DNA from: Paraburkholderia ultramafica
GTDB taxonomy: Bacteria > Pseudomonadota > Gammaproteobacteria > Burkholderiales > Burkholderiaceae
Reading direction: 5' to 3'
NCBI RefSeq assembly: GCF_902859915.1
Contig: NZ_CADIKK010000005.1
Coordinates: forward strand, 62,001 to 126,000
Length of the DNA: 64,000 nucleotides
Positions 16,088 to 25,409 of this stretch are shown here, one piece after another. A model generated the notes under the pieces. It ran no database searches. It saw only the letters and a program-made list of their open reading frames with translations, and was not told where the DNA came from. The position numbers and the translations under genes were made by a program. How positions within the stretch are numbered: position 1 is the first letter of the stretch; each line of letters starts with the position of its first letter.

Positions 16088-17593
16088 ATGCCGGAGAACG
16101 CCGTGACGCCTGCCACCCCTGCACCACCCGCCGCGCCACGCATCGCGATTGTCGGCAGCGGCTTTGCCGGCATCGGCATGGCGATTCGCCTGCTGCGGAT
16201 GGGCATCACGTCGTTCACGATTTACGAGGCGGCCGGCGAGATCGGCGGCACGTGGCGCGACAACACCTATCCCGGCGCGGCCTGCGATGTGCCGTCGCAT
16301 CTCTATTCGTTTTCGTTCGAGCCGAATCCGGCATGGTCGCGTGAGTTCAGCGGCCAGGCGGAAATCCTCGCCTACCTGAAACATTGCGCGCGCAAGTACG
16401 GTGTGGAGCGTCACGTGCGCTGCAACGCGAGCGTTGTCTCAGCGCGTTTCGACGCGGCACGCCAGGTCTGGCAGGCCGAGATCGATGCGAACGGCACGCG
16501 TGAACCTGTCGAGGCCGATGTGGTGATCGCCGCGAGCGGCCCGTTGTCGCGCCCCGCGATGCCGCAAATCGCCGGACTCGAACGCTTCGAAGGCAAGCTG
16601 TTTCACTCGGCGCGCTGGGACCATGCGTATCCGCTCGAAGGCAAACGCGTCGCGGTCATCGGCACTGGCGCGAGCGCGATTCAGTTCGTGCCGCAAATCC
16701 AGCCGCGCGTTGCGCAACTCGACCTGTTCCAGCGCACCGCGCCGTGGATCATGCCGAAGCCCGACAAGCCGGTCGAGCCGCGCGCGCGTTGGCTGTTCCG
16801 CCATCTGCCGTTCGCGCAGCGCCTCGTGCGCAGCGCGATCTACTGGCAACTCGAAGCGCGCGCGATCGCGTTCGTGGTCAACCCGAAGCTGATGAAGCTG
16901 CCGATGAAGTTCTGCCTGAGCTATCTGGCACGACGCGTGAAGAATCCGGCGCTGCGCGCGAAGCTGACGCCGAACTACCGGCTAGGGTGCAAGCGGGTGC
17001 TGCTGTCGAGCGACTACTACCCCGCCGTCAGCCAGCCGAATGTCGACGTGGTGACGGCCGGCATCCGCGAGATCGTCGCCGACGGCATCGTGACCGACGA
17101 CGGCGTGCTTCGCCGCGCCGACGCGATCATCTGCGGCACGGGCTTCCAGGTCAACGACGTCGGCGCGCCGTTCAACGTGACCGGCCTCGACGGCGCGGAT
17201 CTCGGCGCGATGTGGTTGCGCGACGGGCCGCAGGCCTACCTCGGCGTCAGCATCGCGAACTTCCCGAACTTCTTCATGATCGTCGGCCCGAATACGGGGC
17301 TCGGCCACAACTCGATGATCTACATGATCGAGTCGCAAGTGCAGTACATCGCCGAGTGCCTGCGCGCACTGCGCCGGCGCAACGCGCGCACGATGAATCT
17401 GCGGCCCGACGTGCAACGCGATTTCAATGCGCGCTTGCAAAAGACCATGCAGCACTCCGTATGGGTCAGCGGCTGCCATAGCTGGTATCAGACGAAGAGC
17501 GGCAAGGTCACCGCGTTGTGGCCGGGGTTCACCTTCAGCTTTCGCAAACGCACCCGGCGGGTACGGCCGCGCGATTATCGCTTCGCGCGTTGA
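16088..17593 (+). CDS. FAD-dependent Baeyer-Villiger-type monooxygenase
   Basis: A class B flavoprotein monooxygenase expected to use NADPH and O2 to insert oxygen next to a carbonyl or to oxidise a soft nucleophile. The FAD-binding Rossmann motif is GSGFAGIG (23-30). The Baeyer-Villiger fingerprint FxGxxxHxxxW(D/P) is present as FEGKLFHSARWD (167-178), and the NADP Rossmann motif is GTGASA (192-197). The length of 501 residues is typical. I chose the ATG at 16088 (MPENAV), because the ~80 codons before it cover the regulator-side intergenic region. An alpha/beta hydrolase follows 62 bp downstream and could hydrolyse the ester made, a common pairing in ketone degradation. The TetR gene upstream is the likely regulator. 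Confidence 0.9.
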   Translation: MPENAVTPATPAPPAAPRIAIVGSGFAGIGMAIRLLRMGITSFTIYEAAGEIGGTWRDNTYPGAACDVPSHLYSFSFEPNPAWSREFSGQAEILAYLKHCARKYGVERHVRCNASVVSARFDAARQVWQAEIDANGTREPVEADVVIAASGPLSRPAMPQIAGLERFEGKLFHSARWDHAYPLEGKRVAVIGTGASAIQFVPQIQPRVAQLDLFQRTAPWIMPKPDKPVEPRARWLFRHLPFAQRLVRSAIYWQLEARAIAFVVNPKLMKLPMKFCLSYLARRVKNPALRAKLTPNYRLGCKRVLLSSDYYPAVSQPNVDVVTAGIREIVADGIVTDDGVLRRADAIICGTGFQVNDVGAPFNVTGLDGADLGAMWLRDGPQAYLGVSIANFPNFFMIVGPNTGLGHNSMIYMIESQVQYIAECLRALRRRNARTMNLRPDVQRDFNARLQKTMQHSVWVSGCHSWYQTKSGKVTALWPGFTFSFRKRTRRVRPRDYRFAR

Positions 17594-17655
17594 GGCCGCG
17601 CGAAGCGGGCGCGATCCCACTCGCACCAAAGCGAAAAAAAAAGGGAGACAAAAAC

Positions 17656-18645
17656 ATGGCAGGCATCGAATCGACCACGCCCTCATCCAGCGCCGCGCTG
17701 CCGCCCCGTTCGCTCGCCGCGCGCCTCGGCATCACCAGCGTGCCGCGCGCCGAACTGCGCCGGCGCTACACGCTAAGCGGCTCGAAGTTCGTGCAGATCA
17801 TGGGCGCCGACGTGCATTACATCGATGAAGGCCGCGGCGACACGATCGTGATGATCCATGGTTTCGCGTCTTCGCTGCATACGTGGAATCGTGTCGCCGA
17901 CGAGCTCGAGCGCGGGCACCGCGTGATCCGCCTCGACCTGCCGCCATTCGGCGTGACAGGGCCGCTGCGTTCGAGCAGCGGTGCCATCGAAACGATGAAT
18001 CTGCCGACCTACCGCCTTTTCATCGATACGTTCATGCAGGCGCTCGGCATCTCGCGCGCGACCGTCATCGGCAATTCGCTCGGCGGGCTGATTGCGTGGG
18101 ACTACGCGGTGCGCCATCGCGAGGCCGTCGAACGGCTGGTGCTGATCGACTCGGCCGGCTTTCCGATGAAGCTGCCGATTTACATCGGCCTGTTCAATAG
18201 CGCGCTGGTGCGGATCAGTTCGCCGTGCTTGCTGCCCGAAGCGATTGTCAAAAGCGCGGTGCGCAACGTGTATGGCGATCCGCGCAAGATCGACGCAGCG
18301 ACGCTGCGGCGCTACGTCGAGTTCTTCCACGGCGAAGGCACGCGCGCCGCGATCGGCAAGATGGTGCCGGCGCTCGATTTCAGCGCAGTCGACACCGGCG
18401 TGCTGAAGAAGCTCGAGGTGCCCGCGCTGGTGCTATGGGGTGCGAAGGATCGCTGGATCCCGAGCGCGCACGCGGCGGAGTTTGCGAGCCGCATTGCGGG
18501 CGCGAAGTCGCTCATATATGCGGGCTTGGGCCACATTCCGATGGAAGAAGCGCCCGAGCGCGTGCTGGCCGATCTGCGCGCGTTTCTCGGCACGTCCGCG
18601 ACGGATGTGCCGGCTGGCGAAGGCACGCACCGCGCGCCGGCCTGA
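17656..18645 (+). CDS. Alpha/beta-hydrolase-fold esterase
   Basis: A serine hydrolase with the oxyanion-loop HGF (68-70), nucleophile elbow GNSLGG (Ser141), acid Asp in VLWGAKDRW (about 267) and His in GLGHIPMEEAPE (about 295), so the triad is complete. The N-terminal 35 residues are Ser/Ala-rich without a clear signal peptide. The ATG at 17656 has AAGGGAG about 9 nt upstream. It follows the Baeyer-Villiger-type monooxygenase on the same strand; together they could turn a ketone into an ester or lactone and then into acid plus alcohol. The substrate is not determined by sequence. Confidence 0.88.
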   Translation: MAGIESTTPSSSAALPPRSLAARLGITSVPRAELRRRYTLSGSKFVQIMGADVHYIDEGRGDTIVMIHGFASSLHTWNRVADELERGHRVIRLDLPPFGVTGPLRSSSGAIETMNLPTYRLFIDTFMQALGISRATVIGNSLGGLIAWDYAVRHREAVERLVLIDSAGFPMKLPIYIGLFNSALVRISSPCLLPEAIVKSAVRNVYGDPRKIDAATLRRYVEFFHGEGTRAAIGKMVPALDFSAVDTGVLKKLEVPALVLWGAKDRWIPSAHAAEFASRIAGAKSLIYAGLGHIPMEEAPERVLADLRAFLGTSATDVPAGEGTHRAPA

Positions 18646-18757
18646 GCTTACCGTTCCTTTCCCGCTGATTCATCGACTCATCGATTCGCCAGTTCGCGCG
18701 CAGCGGCTGCGCGCGAATCCCGCTATACGCCTGCGCCCGTCCGTCCTTTCGTCATAC

Positions 18758-18874
18758 TCAACCGCCCCCCAGCAGACGCAGCAGTCCCCAGAGAAACTTG
18801 CCGAGCATTACGAGCAGCTCCCACAGGTGATAGAGCTGTTGCCAGCCCGAAACGCGCGCGAAGGAGTCGATCAT
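18758..18874 (-). CDS. Possible 38-residue hydrophobic small protein
   Basis: A short minus-strand frame starting with ATG encodes MIDSFARVSGWQQLYHLWEL and continues with a strongly hydrophobic, Leu/Trp-rich helix (LVMLGKFLWGLLRLLGGG). It could be one amphipathic or transmembrane helix. There is no clear Shine-Dalgarno sequence, and no other coding signal in the 18646-19093 stretch. The regular amphipathic pattern makes it more convincing than random, but translation is unproven and no family is recognised. Confidence 0.35.
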   Translation of the reverse strand: MIDSFARVSGWQQLYHLWELLVMLGKFLWGLLRLLGGG

Positions 18875-19093
18875 GGTTGCCGGTAAAAAAGGGAAAGGCT
18901 GCGGGGGAATCACTGCGAAGCAGTTCGACCGCACATCATAACGACTGCGGGATACCCCGTATCAAGTCGATTGAAAGTGTGCCGTAAACGCACGGAGAAG
19001 ACGCTGCATCCGCGCCGGGGTGACCGCGCTCGCATTTGCACCATCAGCATCCGCGGCACCACCTGCACCACCCGCGCCATCCAGGAGACGACC

Positions 19094-19258
19094 ATGTCGC
19101 GTTTCAGCTTTCGCCGAGCGGCCCGTTCGCATGGGGTCGTCGGCGATATTGCCGCGCAAGCCGGCAAACTGGGCATCGAGATCTGCGACGTATCGGGCCA
19201 CGTCGAGGAAGTCGGCGGACGCCACTGGGGCGGCGTGCGGATCGGTTATCAGGTTTGA
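19094..19258 (+). pseudogene. Short chemoreceptor-like remnant
   Basis: The 54-codon frame has a good AGGAGA ahead of its ATG. Its middle, GDIAAQAGKLGIEICDVSGH, resembles the start of some betaproteobacterial methyl-accepting chemotaxis proteins that lack an N-terminal sensor. The match is lost after VEEVGGR and the frame stops soon afterwards, so the methyl-accepting coiled coil is missing. It is either a decayed gene or an unrelated short protein; the first seems likelier. Confidence 0.4.
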
Positions 19259-19315
19259 ACGTAGGCGTGCCTCGCGCGGCGCGCACTGAACGTGCGCCGC
19301 GGGGGGCACCCGAAC

Positions 19316-20134
19316 CTAGACTGCCATCACCGTCCGCTTGCGCTCCGCGCGCTGCATGAAATAATTGGCCGCCACCACGCCGACCGTCACCACCGCGATG
19401 AACAGCGTCGCCAGCGCATTCATTTCCGGGTTCAGCCCGAGTCGAACGCGCGAGAACACCACCAGCGGCAGCGTCGTCGAACCGGGGCCGGACAGGAACG
19501 CCGACAGCACCAGATCGTCGATCGACAACGTGAACGACAGCAGCCAGCCGGACACGAGCGCCTGCGAAATCAGCGGCAGCGTAATGGAGAAGAACACGCG
19601 CAGCGGCGTCGCGCCGAGATCCAGCGCGGCCTCTTCGAGCGAAGGGTGCAACTCCTTCACACGCGATTGCACGATGATCGCCACATACGAAATGCACAGC
19701 ATCACGTGCCCGATCCAGATCGTGAAGATGCCACGCCCGGCCGGCCATCCCAGCCACTTGGCCATTTCGATGAACAGCAGCAGCAACGAGATTCCCTGAA
19801 TCACCTCGGGAATCACCAGCGGCGCGTTGATCATCCCGGTATACAGCGTGAAGCCGCGAAAGCGGCCCATTCGCGCAAGCACGAAACCGGCCCACGTGCC
19901 GATGATCACCGACGCGAAAGCGGTGAGCAACCCTATCCGCAACGACAACCACGCCGCCGTGATCAGTTCGTCATCCCGCAGCAGCGCCGCATACCAGCGC
20001 GTCGAAAAGCGCGTCCACACCGTGACCAGTTGCGATTCGTTGAACGAATACACCACCAGACTCACGATCGGGATATACAGAAACAGAAACCCGATCCCCA
20101 AGGCAATGAGCTGCAAAATCCGGTTCGGTTTCAT
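19316..20134 (-). CDS. Polyamine-type ABC transporter permease (PotC/PotI-like)
   Basis: Inner-membrane permease subunit of a type I importer of the spermidine/putrescine family. About six hydrophobic helices are visible. The ATPase-docking EAA loop is EEAALDLGATPLRVFFSITLP (near residue 170), with the conserved E-A-A...G spacing. The 272-residue length is standard. The ATG at 20134 overlaps the stop of the preceding permease by one base (TGATG), showing translational coupling. It is the last gene of a potF-potA-potB-potC-type operon. The specific polyamine or related cation is not predictable. Confidence 0.93.
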   Translation of the reverse strand: MKPNRILQLIALGIGFLFLYIPIVSLVVYSFNESQLVTVWTRFSTRWYAALLRDDELITAAWLSLRIGLLTAFASVIIGTWAGFVLARMGRFRGFTLYTGMINAPLVIPEVIQGISLLLLFIEMAKWLGWPAGRGIFTIWIGHVMLCISYVAIIVQSRVKELHPSLEEAALDLGATPLRVFFSITLPLISQALVSGWLLSFTLSIDDLVLSAFLSGPGSTTLPLVVFSRVRLGLNPEMNALATLFIAVVTVGVVAANYFMQRAERKRTVMAV

Positions 20135-21063
20135 CAGCGCCTTTCCTCCATCGCCTTTGCCTGCGCGTGCTGGAAAAACGCCATCGGCACCAGGAGCAAC
20201 AACACCATCGCGCACGTCACCGCGGACGCCATCGGCCAGTCGGCATTGTCGAAGAACTCATTCCACATCACGCGGCCGATCATCAGCGTGTTCGCGCCGC
20301 CCAGCAATTCAGGAATCACGTACTCGCCCACCGCCGGAATGAACACCAGCAGGCAACCGGCGATGATGCCGTTCTTCGACAGCGGCAACGTGATCTGCCA
20401 GAACGCTTTCCACGGTTTCGCGCCGAGGTCGTACGCGGCTTCGAGCAAGGTCAGATCCATCTTCACCAGATGCGCGTACAGCGGCATCACGAGAAACGGC
20501 AGGTACGAATAGACCATGCCGATATAGACCGCGGTGTTCGTGTGATACAGCTCGATCGGCGCATGAATCAGTCCGGTCGACATCAGGAAGTTGTTCAGCA
20601 AGCCGTTGTTCTTCAGGATGCCGATCCATGCGTACACACGAATCAGAAACGACGTCCAGAACGGCAGCATCACGGCCATCATCAGCACGTTGCGGCTTGC
20701 CGGGTTCGAACGCGCGATGTAATACGCCATCGGATAGCCGATCAGCAGACACAGCAACATCGAGATCGCGGCGATCACCACCGAACTCACATAGGTCGCG
20801 AAATAGAGGCTGTCGGTCAGCAGAAACGCGTAATGCGACAGGTCGAGCGTGATGTGAAGCGCGCCTTCCGCGAAGTTGACCAGTCGCGTGTACGGCGGAA
20901 TGCCGAGCTGTGAATCGGCGAAGCTGATCTTCACGACCAGCAGGAACGGCACGAGGAAAAACAGCAGCAGCCAGAGGAACGGCCCGGCCACCACCGCGCT
21001 GCGGCCGGTCAGGTTGAAGCGCCGCACCGGCCAGCTGGCAAAGGCATTGAGCGCGCGCTTCAT
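20134..21063 (-). CDS. Polyamine-type ABC transporter permease (PotB/PotH-like)
   Basis: Second permease of the importer, 309 residues, with a first membrane helix at about 25-45 (FLWLLLFFLVPFLLVV), five further helices and the EAA loop LEAAYDLGAKPWKAFWQITL. The ATG at 21063 overlaps the ATPase stop by four bases (ATGA) and its own stop overlaps the next start by one, so the three proteins are translated in a chain. The open frame extends further upstream but only as sequence antisense in phase to the ATPase gene. It should pair with the downstream permease as a heterodimer. Confidence 0.93.
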   Translation of the reverse strand: MKRALNAFASWPVRRFNLTGRSAVVAGPFLWLLLFFLVPFLLVVKISFADSQLGIPPYTRLVNFAEGALHITLDLSHYAFLLTDSLYFATYVSSVVIAAISMLLCLLIGYPMAYYIARSNPASRNVLMMAVMLPFWTSFLIRVYAWIGILKNNGLLNNFLMSTGLIHAPIELYHTNTAVYIGMVYSYLPFLVMPLYAHLVKMDLTLLEAAYDLGAKPWKAFWQITLPLSKNGIIAGCLLVFIPAVGEYVIPELLGGANTLMIGRVMWNEFFDNADWPMASAVTCAMVLLLLVPMAFFQHAQAKAMEERR

Positions 21064-22229
21064 GACGTCAGCACCACACCGGCCGATGCGCTCCAGCGCA
21101 CGTACACTTCGTCGCCCCACGTAGGCGGATCGATCTCGGTGAGCGCGAGGCTCGTCACGTTCGCGATCACCGTTTTGCCGCCGTCGAGCTTCACGTGATA
21201 CAGCGAATAGCCGCCCATGTACGCGATATTCGTGACGACGCCCTTGCCCCAGTTGTACGCGCCTTCCGGCGGCTTGCGCGTGAGCGCGATGCGCTCGGGC
21301 CGCACCGAGATGGTCACCGGCATGCCGAGCGGCCCGGTGATGCCGTGGCTCACGTACAGGCGGCACGGCAGGTCGGGCGTTTCGATGAACACGTAGTCGG
21401 GTTCATCCTCGACCGTATGGCCTTCGAACAGATTGGTCGAGCCGATGAACTCGGCCGAAAAACGGCTGTTCGGATACTCGTAGACCTCATGCGGCGTGCC
21501 GAGCTGGACGATCTCGCCTTCGCTCATCACGGCGAGGCGGTCCGCCATCGTCATTGCCTCTTCCTGATCGTGCGTGACCATCATGCAGGTCACGCCGACC
21601 TTGTCGAGAATGTTGACCAGTTCGATCTGGGTGCGCTGACGAATCTGCTTGTCGAGCGCGGACATCGGCTCGTCGAGCAGCAGCAGCTTGGGCCGCTTGA
21701 CCAGCGAGCGGGCCAGCGCCACGCGTTGCTGCTGGCCGCCCGACAGCTGATGCGGCTTGCGCTTCGCGAAGCGGCCCATCTGCACGAGTTCGAGCGCGGT
21801 CTGCACGCGCTCGTTCAGTTCGGCTTTCGGCACGCCTTCCTGCTTCAGACCGAAGGCGACGTTCGCCTCCACCGTCATGTGCGGAAACAGCGCGTACGAC
21901 TGGAACATCATGTTGACCGGCCGGCGGTACGGCGGCAATTGCGCGAGGTCCTGGCCGTCGATCAGGATCTTGCCCGAGGTCACGCTTTCCAGCCCGGCCA
22001 TCATCCGCAGCAAGGTCGACTTGCCGCAGCCGGAACTGCCGAGCAGCGCGAACAGCTCGCCCTTCTTCACCGACAGGTTGACCCCTTTGACCGCCACGGT
22101 CTCGCCGAACTTCTTCACGACGTCGACGATCTGGATGAACTGGTCCGCTGCGTCGCCCGTAACGGCGCTCAGGCCCAGGGACGGCGCGGCCGCCCCTGCC
22201 ACCGCGCCCGACTGGTCACTACTTGTCAT
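21060..22229 (-). CDS. Polyamine-type ABC transporter ATPase (PotA/PotG-like)
   Basis: The ATP-hydrolysing subunit. Walker A is GSSGCGKST (64-72), the signature is LSGGQQQR and Walker B with catalytic Glu is LLLLDEPMSALD. The C-terminal ~100 residues form the TOBE/OB domain typical of the sugar/polyamine ATPase class. An N-terminal extension of about 30 residues (Ser/Ala/Gly-rich) precedes the core. It is 92 bp downstream of the substrate-binding-protein gene; a hairpin lies in that gap and may give more binding protein than transporter. Confidence 0.94.
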   Translation of the reverse strand: MTSSDQSGAVAGAAAPSLGLSAVTGDAADQFIQIVDVVKKFGETVAVKGVNLSVKKGELFALLGSSGCGKSTLLRMMAGLESVTSGKILIDGQDLAQLPPYRRPVNMMFQSYALFPHMTVEANVAFGLKQEGVPKAELNERVQTALELVQMGRFAKRKPHQLSGGQQQRVALARSLVKRPKLLLLDEPMSALDKQIRQRTQIELVNILDKVGVTCMMVTHDQEEAMTMADRLAVMSEGEIVQLGTPHEVYEYPNSRFSAEFIGSTNLFEGHTVEDEPDYVFIETPDLPCRLYVSHGITGPLGMPVTISVRPERIALTRKPPEGAYNWGKGVVTNIAYMGGYSLYHVKLDGGKTVIANVTSLALTEIDPPTWGDEVYVRWSASAGVVLTS

Positions 22230-22260
22230 GATGCTGCTTCACTCTGGCGTTTGACGAACA

Positions 22261-22289
22261 AAGCCCCCGGTGGACACCGAGGGCTTCAT
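22261..22289 (-). terminator. Hairpin between binding-protein and ATPase genes
   Basis: A 12-bp stem with one mismatch (AAGCCCCCGGTG / CACCGAGGGCTT) sits in the 92-bp gap after the potF-like gene. On the minus strand it is followed by only a short T stretch, so it may attenuate transcription or stabilise the upstream mRNA rather than fully terminate. Confidence 0.5.
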
Positions 22290-22321
22290 GATGATGCTTA
22301 CCCGTTCACGGTTGCCGCGGG

Positions 22322-23422
22322 TCAGCGGCCGGACTTGAACTCAGTCCACAGCCGCGTTTGCAGCCGCTGGATGTCCTGCGGCAGCGGCTTGAGCAGGAAC
22401 AGGGTCTTGATGACTTCAGGCGGCGGGTACACGGCCGGGTCGTTCGCCACGTCCTTGTCCACGTACTTGCGCGCTTCGAGGTTCGTGCTCGGGTAGTAGA
22501 CGGCGTTGGTGATCGCGGCGTGAACCTGCGGCGTTTCGATGTAGTTGATCCATTCGAGCGCGGCTTCCTTGTGCTTCGCGTCCTTCGGAATCGCCATCAC
22601 GTCGAACCACACCGGCGCGCCGCCCTTCGGAATGAGGTACTCGATCTTGTACGGCTTCTTCGCTTCGGCCGCGCGATGCTTGGCGATCACCACGTCGCCC
22701 GACCAGCCGTACGCGAAGCATACGTCGCCGCCGACCAGGTCGTTGATGTAGCCCGACGAGTTGAACTGCGTGATGTACGGGCGGATCTTCTTCATCATCT
22801 CGAGCGCGGCGCGGTAGTCGGCCGGGTTCGTGCTCATCGGATCCTTGCCCATGTAGTGCAGCGCGGCGGCGAACATCTGGTCCGGCGCATCGAGCACGGA
22901 CACGCCGCAGGCCTTCAGCTTCGAAATGTTTTCCGGCTTGAACAGGATGTCCCAGCTATCGAGCGGCGTGTTCTTGCCGAGAATCTGCTGCACTTTGGTG
23001 ACGTTGTAGCCGAGACCGGTCGTGCCGTAAGCCCACGGCACCGTGTACCTGTTGCCCGGATCGGCGCCGGCCACCAGCGCCATCAGCGACGGGTCGAGGT
23101 TCTTGAGGTTCGGCAGCTTCGACTTGTCGAGCGGCTCGAAGATATTCGCGGCGATCTGCTTGCCGGCGTAATTGCTGGTCGGCACGACGATGTCATAGCC
23201 GGAATTGCCGGTGAGAAGTTTGGCTTGCAGCGTGTCGTCGCTGTCGTAGTTGTCGTACTTGACCTGGACGCCGGTCTGCCTGGTGAAGTTCGGGATGGTG
23301 TCCTTGGCGATGTAATCGGACCAGTTATACACGTTCAGCTGCGTATCTTTCGCAGCGGCCGTCAACCACGGCGTCGCGCACAAGATCAGCGCCGCCACTT
23401 GCCCTACTACCCGTTTTTTCAT
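22322..23422 (-). CDS. Periplasmic polyamine-binding protein (PotD/PotF-like)
   Basis: The extracytoplasmic receptor of the importer. A Sec signal peptide (MKKRVVGQVAALILCATPWL, cleaved after about residue 24) is followed by LNVYNWSDYIAKDTIPNFTRQ, the typical start of PotD/PotF proteins. Further family features are VVPTSNYAGKQ and the hinge region AYGWSGDVVIA. The ATG at 23422 has GGGAG in a good position, and I preferred it to an ATG 14 codons upstream. It is the first gene of the operon and is divergent from the NRAMP gene. Confidence 0.94.
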   Translation of the reverse strand: MKKRVVGQVAALILCATPWLTAAAKDTQLNVYNWSDYIAKDTIPNFTRQTGVQVKYDNYDSDDTLQAKLLTGNSGYDIVVPTSNYAGKQIAANIFEPLDKSKLPNLKNLDPSLMALVAGADPGNRYTVPWAYGTTGLGYNVTKVQQILGKNTPLDSWDILFKPENISKLKACGVSVLDAPDQMFAAALHYMGKDPMSTNPADYRAALEMMKKIRPYITQFNSSGYINDLVGGDVCFAYGWSGDVVIAKHRAAEAKKPYKIEYLIPKGGAPVWFDVMAIPKDAKHKEAALEWINYIETPQVHAAITNAVYYPSTNLEARKYVDKDVANDPAVYPPPEVIKTLFLLKPLPQDIQRLQTRLWTEFKSGR

Positions 23423-23948
23423 CCCGTTCTCCCTGGCCGGCTCACGCTGGCTGTCGTCGCTCACGCCGCGGCATCACGCGCACGGCTCCCGTGAAAAACC
23501 CGAAAACTACCATCAATTATTGCGCGCTCCAATAAAAACGCCAGGCTGTCGCGCAAACGGTACAGCGTAGGCCGCACCAGTGGAAAATGGGCGCAATTTT
23601 AGCGGGTTATCGGCGCGTGTCTACCCGAAAAAAACACCGGCGGCGGCCGCGTTGTTATCTGGTTGTCAAGTTGACGCGACGAGACCACGCGTCGGTCGTG
23701 CAACGCGTGGCGGCCGGTGGGCGTTTCCCATCGTTTTATGCGAACCGGGCGGCGTTGCCGCGCGCGTTTGGGAAGGGCGTGAGCCCTATGGCGTTTCACG
23801 GTGCACAATAGGCGCTAGAGGACCGACGGACAGCGCACTGCTAACAGCGCGCCTGGCCTCGGGCTCCGCCGCGCCGTCCGCTGTATGCGCCGTATGCGCC
23901 GTGGGCACGTGGCTTGCGGGAGGATGCAGTCTTGAACCTCAGGCATCG
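23423..23948. other. Divergent intergenic region upstream of potF-like and NRAMP genes
   Basis: Over 500 bp without a supported gene. A frame open from 23580 runs into the NRAMP gene but its first 123 codons are unlike the family. The region should hold both promoters; I could not identify a Fur, MntR or other operator by eye. Confidence 0.4.
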
Positions 23949-25253
23949 ATGAACACCAACCCATTCGCGTTGCGCCCCAACCGCCGCCGGCGTCTGCCGG
24001 GCAGCGGGCCGGCACGTCCTGCGCACTGGTTTTCGTTCGTCGGCGCCGGCGCGCTGATCGCGGTCGGCTATATCGACCCCGGCAACTGGGCGACCGCGCT
24101 CGGCGCCGGTGCGGGCTACGGCTACCGCCTGCTCGGCATGGTGCTGCTGTCGAGTCTGATGGCGATGCTGCTGCAATGGCTGTCGTCGAGGCTGGGCGTG
24201 GTGACCGGGCGCGATCTCGCGCAGATCTGCCGCGAACGCACCGGCCGGCCCGGCACCCTCTTTCTGTGGCTGACCAGCGAAGTCGCGATCATCGCGTGCG
24301 ACGTCGCCGAGGTGGTCGGCAGCGCCGTCGCGCTGCAATTGCTGCTCGGCGTGTCGCTGACGGTCGGCGTGCTGATGTCGGCGGTCTGCACGTTCGCGCT
24401 GCTCGCGCTTCAGCAGAAAGGCGGTCGCAAGCTCGAAGCGGTGATCGCGCTGCTGATCGGCTTCGTCGGCCTGTGCTTCGTGGTCCAGCTGGCGCTGGCG
24501 CGGCCCGACTGGCACGCCGCGCTGGCCGGCACTGCGCCCAGCCTCGAGCTGCTGCGGAACGCGGGCATGGTGTGGCTGGCGGCGGGCATCGTCGGCGCGA
24601 CGGTGATGCCGCACAACCTCTATCTGCACTCGGCGCTCGTCAAGCACCACGCGCCGGAAGGCAGCGACGAGCAGATCAAGGTCGCATTGCATGTCGTCAA
24701 TATCGATACGTTCGCGTCGCTTGCGTTTGCTTTCGTGATCAACGCGGCGCTGCTGATCGTGGCCGCCGCGGTGTTCTATGCCAGCGGCCATCGCGACGTG
24801 ACCGATCTCGCCGACGCCCACCGGCTGATCGCGCCGCTCGTCGGCACGCACTGGGCCAGCATCCTGTTCGCGGCGGCGCTGCTCGCGTGCGGCCTGAGCG
24901 CGACCGTCACCGGCACGCTGGCGGGTCAGGCGGTGATGGAAGGCTTTCTGCGGATCCGTCTGCCGCGCTGGAAGCGCGCGCTGCTCACCCGTGCACTGGC
25001 GATCGGGCCGGCGTTGTTCGCGGTCGCGCTATTCGGCCAGCACGGCTCCAACCAGTTGCTGGTGGCAAGCCAGGTGGTGCTGAGCCTGCAATTGCCGCTT
25101 GCGGTCGTGCCGCTGATCCGCTACACGTCGGACGCTTGCCTGATGCACGGCTGGCGCGTGCGCGGCGTGCCGCTCGCGCTGGCGTGGCTGTCCGCGGCGT
25201 TCATCATCGTGCTCAACGGCGCGTTGCTGTGGCAGTTGGCGTTTGGCGGGTAA
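23949..25253 (+). CDS. mntH: NRAMP-family divalent metal (Mn/Fe) transporter
   Basis: A proton-coupled importer of Mn2+ or Fe2+ in the inner membrane. The metal-site motif of helix 1 is intact as GYIDPGNWAT (about residues 37-46) and the helix 6 motif as MPHNLYLHS; together these give the Asp, Asn and Met metal ligands. Eleven or so hydrophobic helices are visible over 434 residues, the usual size. I chose the ATG at 23949. No regulator adjoins it. The gene symbol reflects family membership; the preferred metal is not proven. Confidence 0.92.
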   Translation: MNTNPFALRPNRRRRLPGSGPARPAHWFSFVGAGALIAVGYIDPGNWATALGAGAGYGYRLLGMVLLSSLMAMLLQWLSSRLGVVTGRDLAQICRERTGRPGTLFLWLTSEVAIIACDVAEVVGSAVALQLLLGVSLTVGVLMSAVCTFALLALQQKGGRKLEAVIALLIGFVGLCFVVQLALARPDWHAALAGTAPSLELLRNAGMVWLAAGIVGATVMPHNLYLHSALVKHHAPEGSDEQIKVALHVVNIDTFASLAFAFVINAALLIVAAAVFYASGHRDVTDLADAHRLIAPLVGTHWASILFAAALLACGLSATVTGTLAGQAVMEGFLRIRLPRWKRALLTRALAIGPALFAVALFGQHGSNQLLVASQVVLSLQLPLAVVPLIRYTSDACLMHGWRVRGVPLALAWLSAAFIIVLNGALLWQLAFGG

Positions 25254-25409
25254 CGCGGCTTTTTTCCTGCCTGCCGGCGAATGAAGGCGCAGGTATGTAT
25301 TCTCAGCGCCGGAACGCGCAAACCTCGGCCATGCTGCTCGCCACGGCGAGGTGCACGCCGCGCATCGGTTAACATAGCGGATCTTCGCTTCCGCGCTCCA
25401 AGGTTCCCG

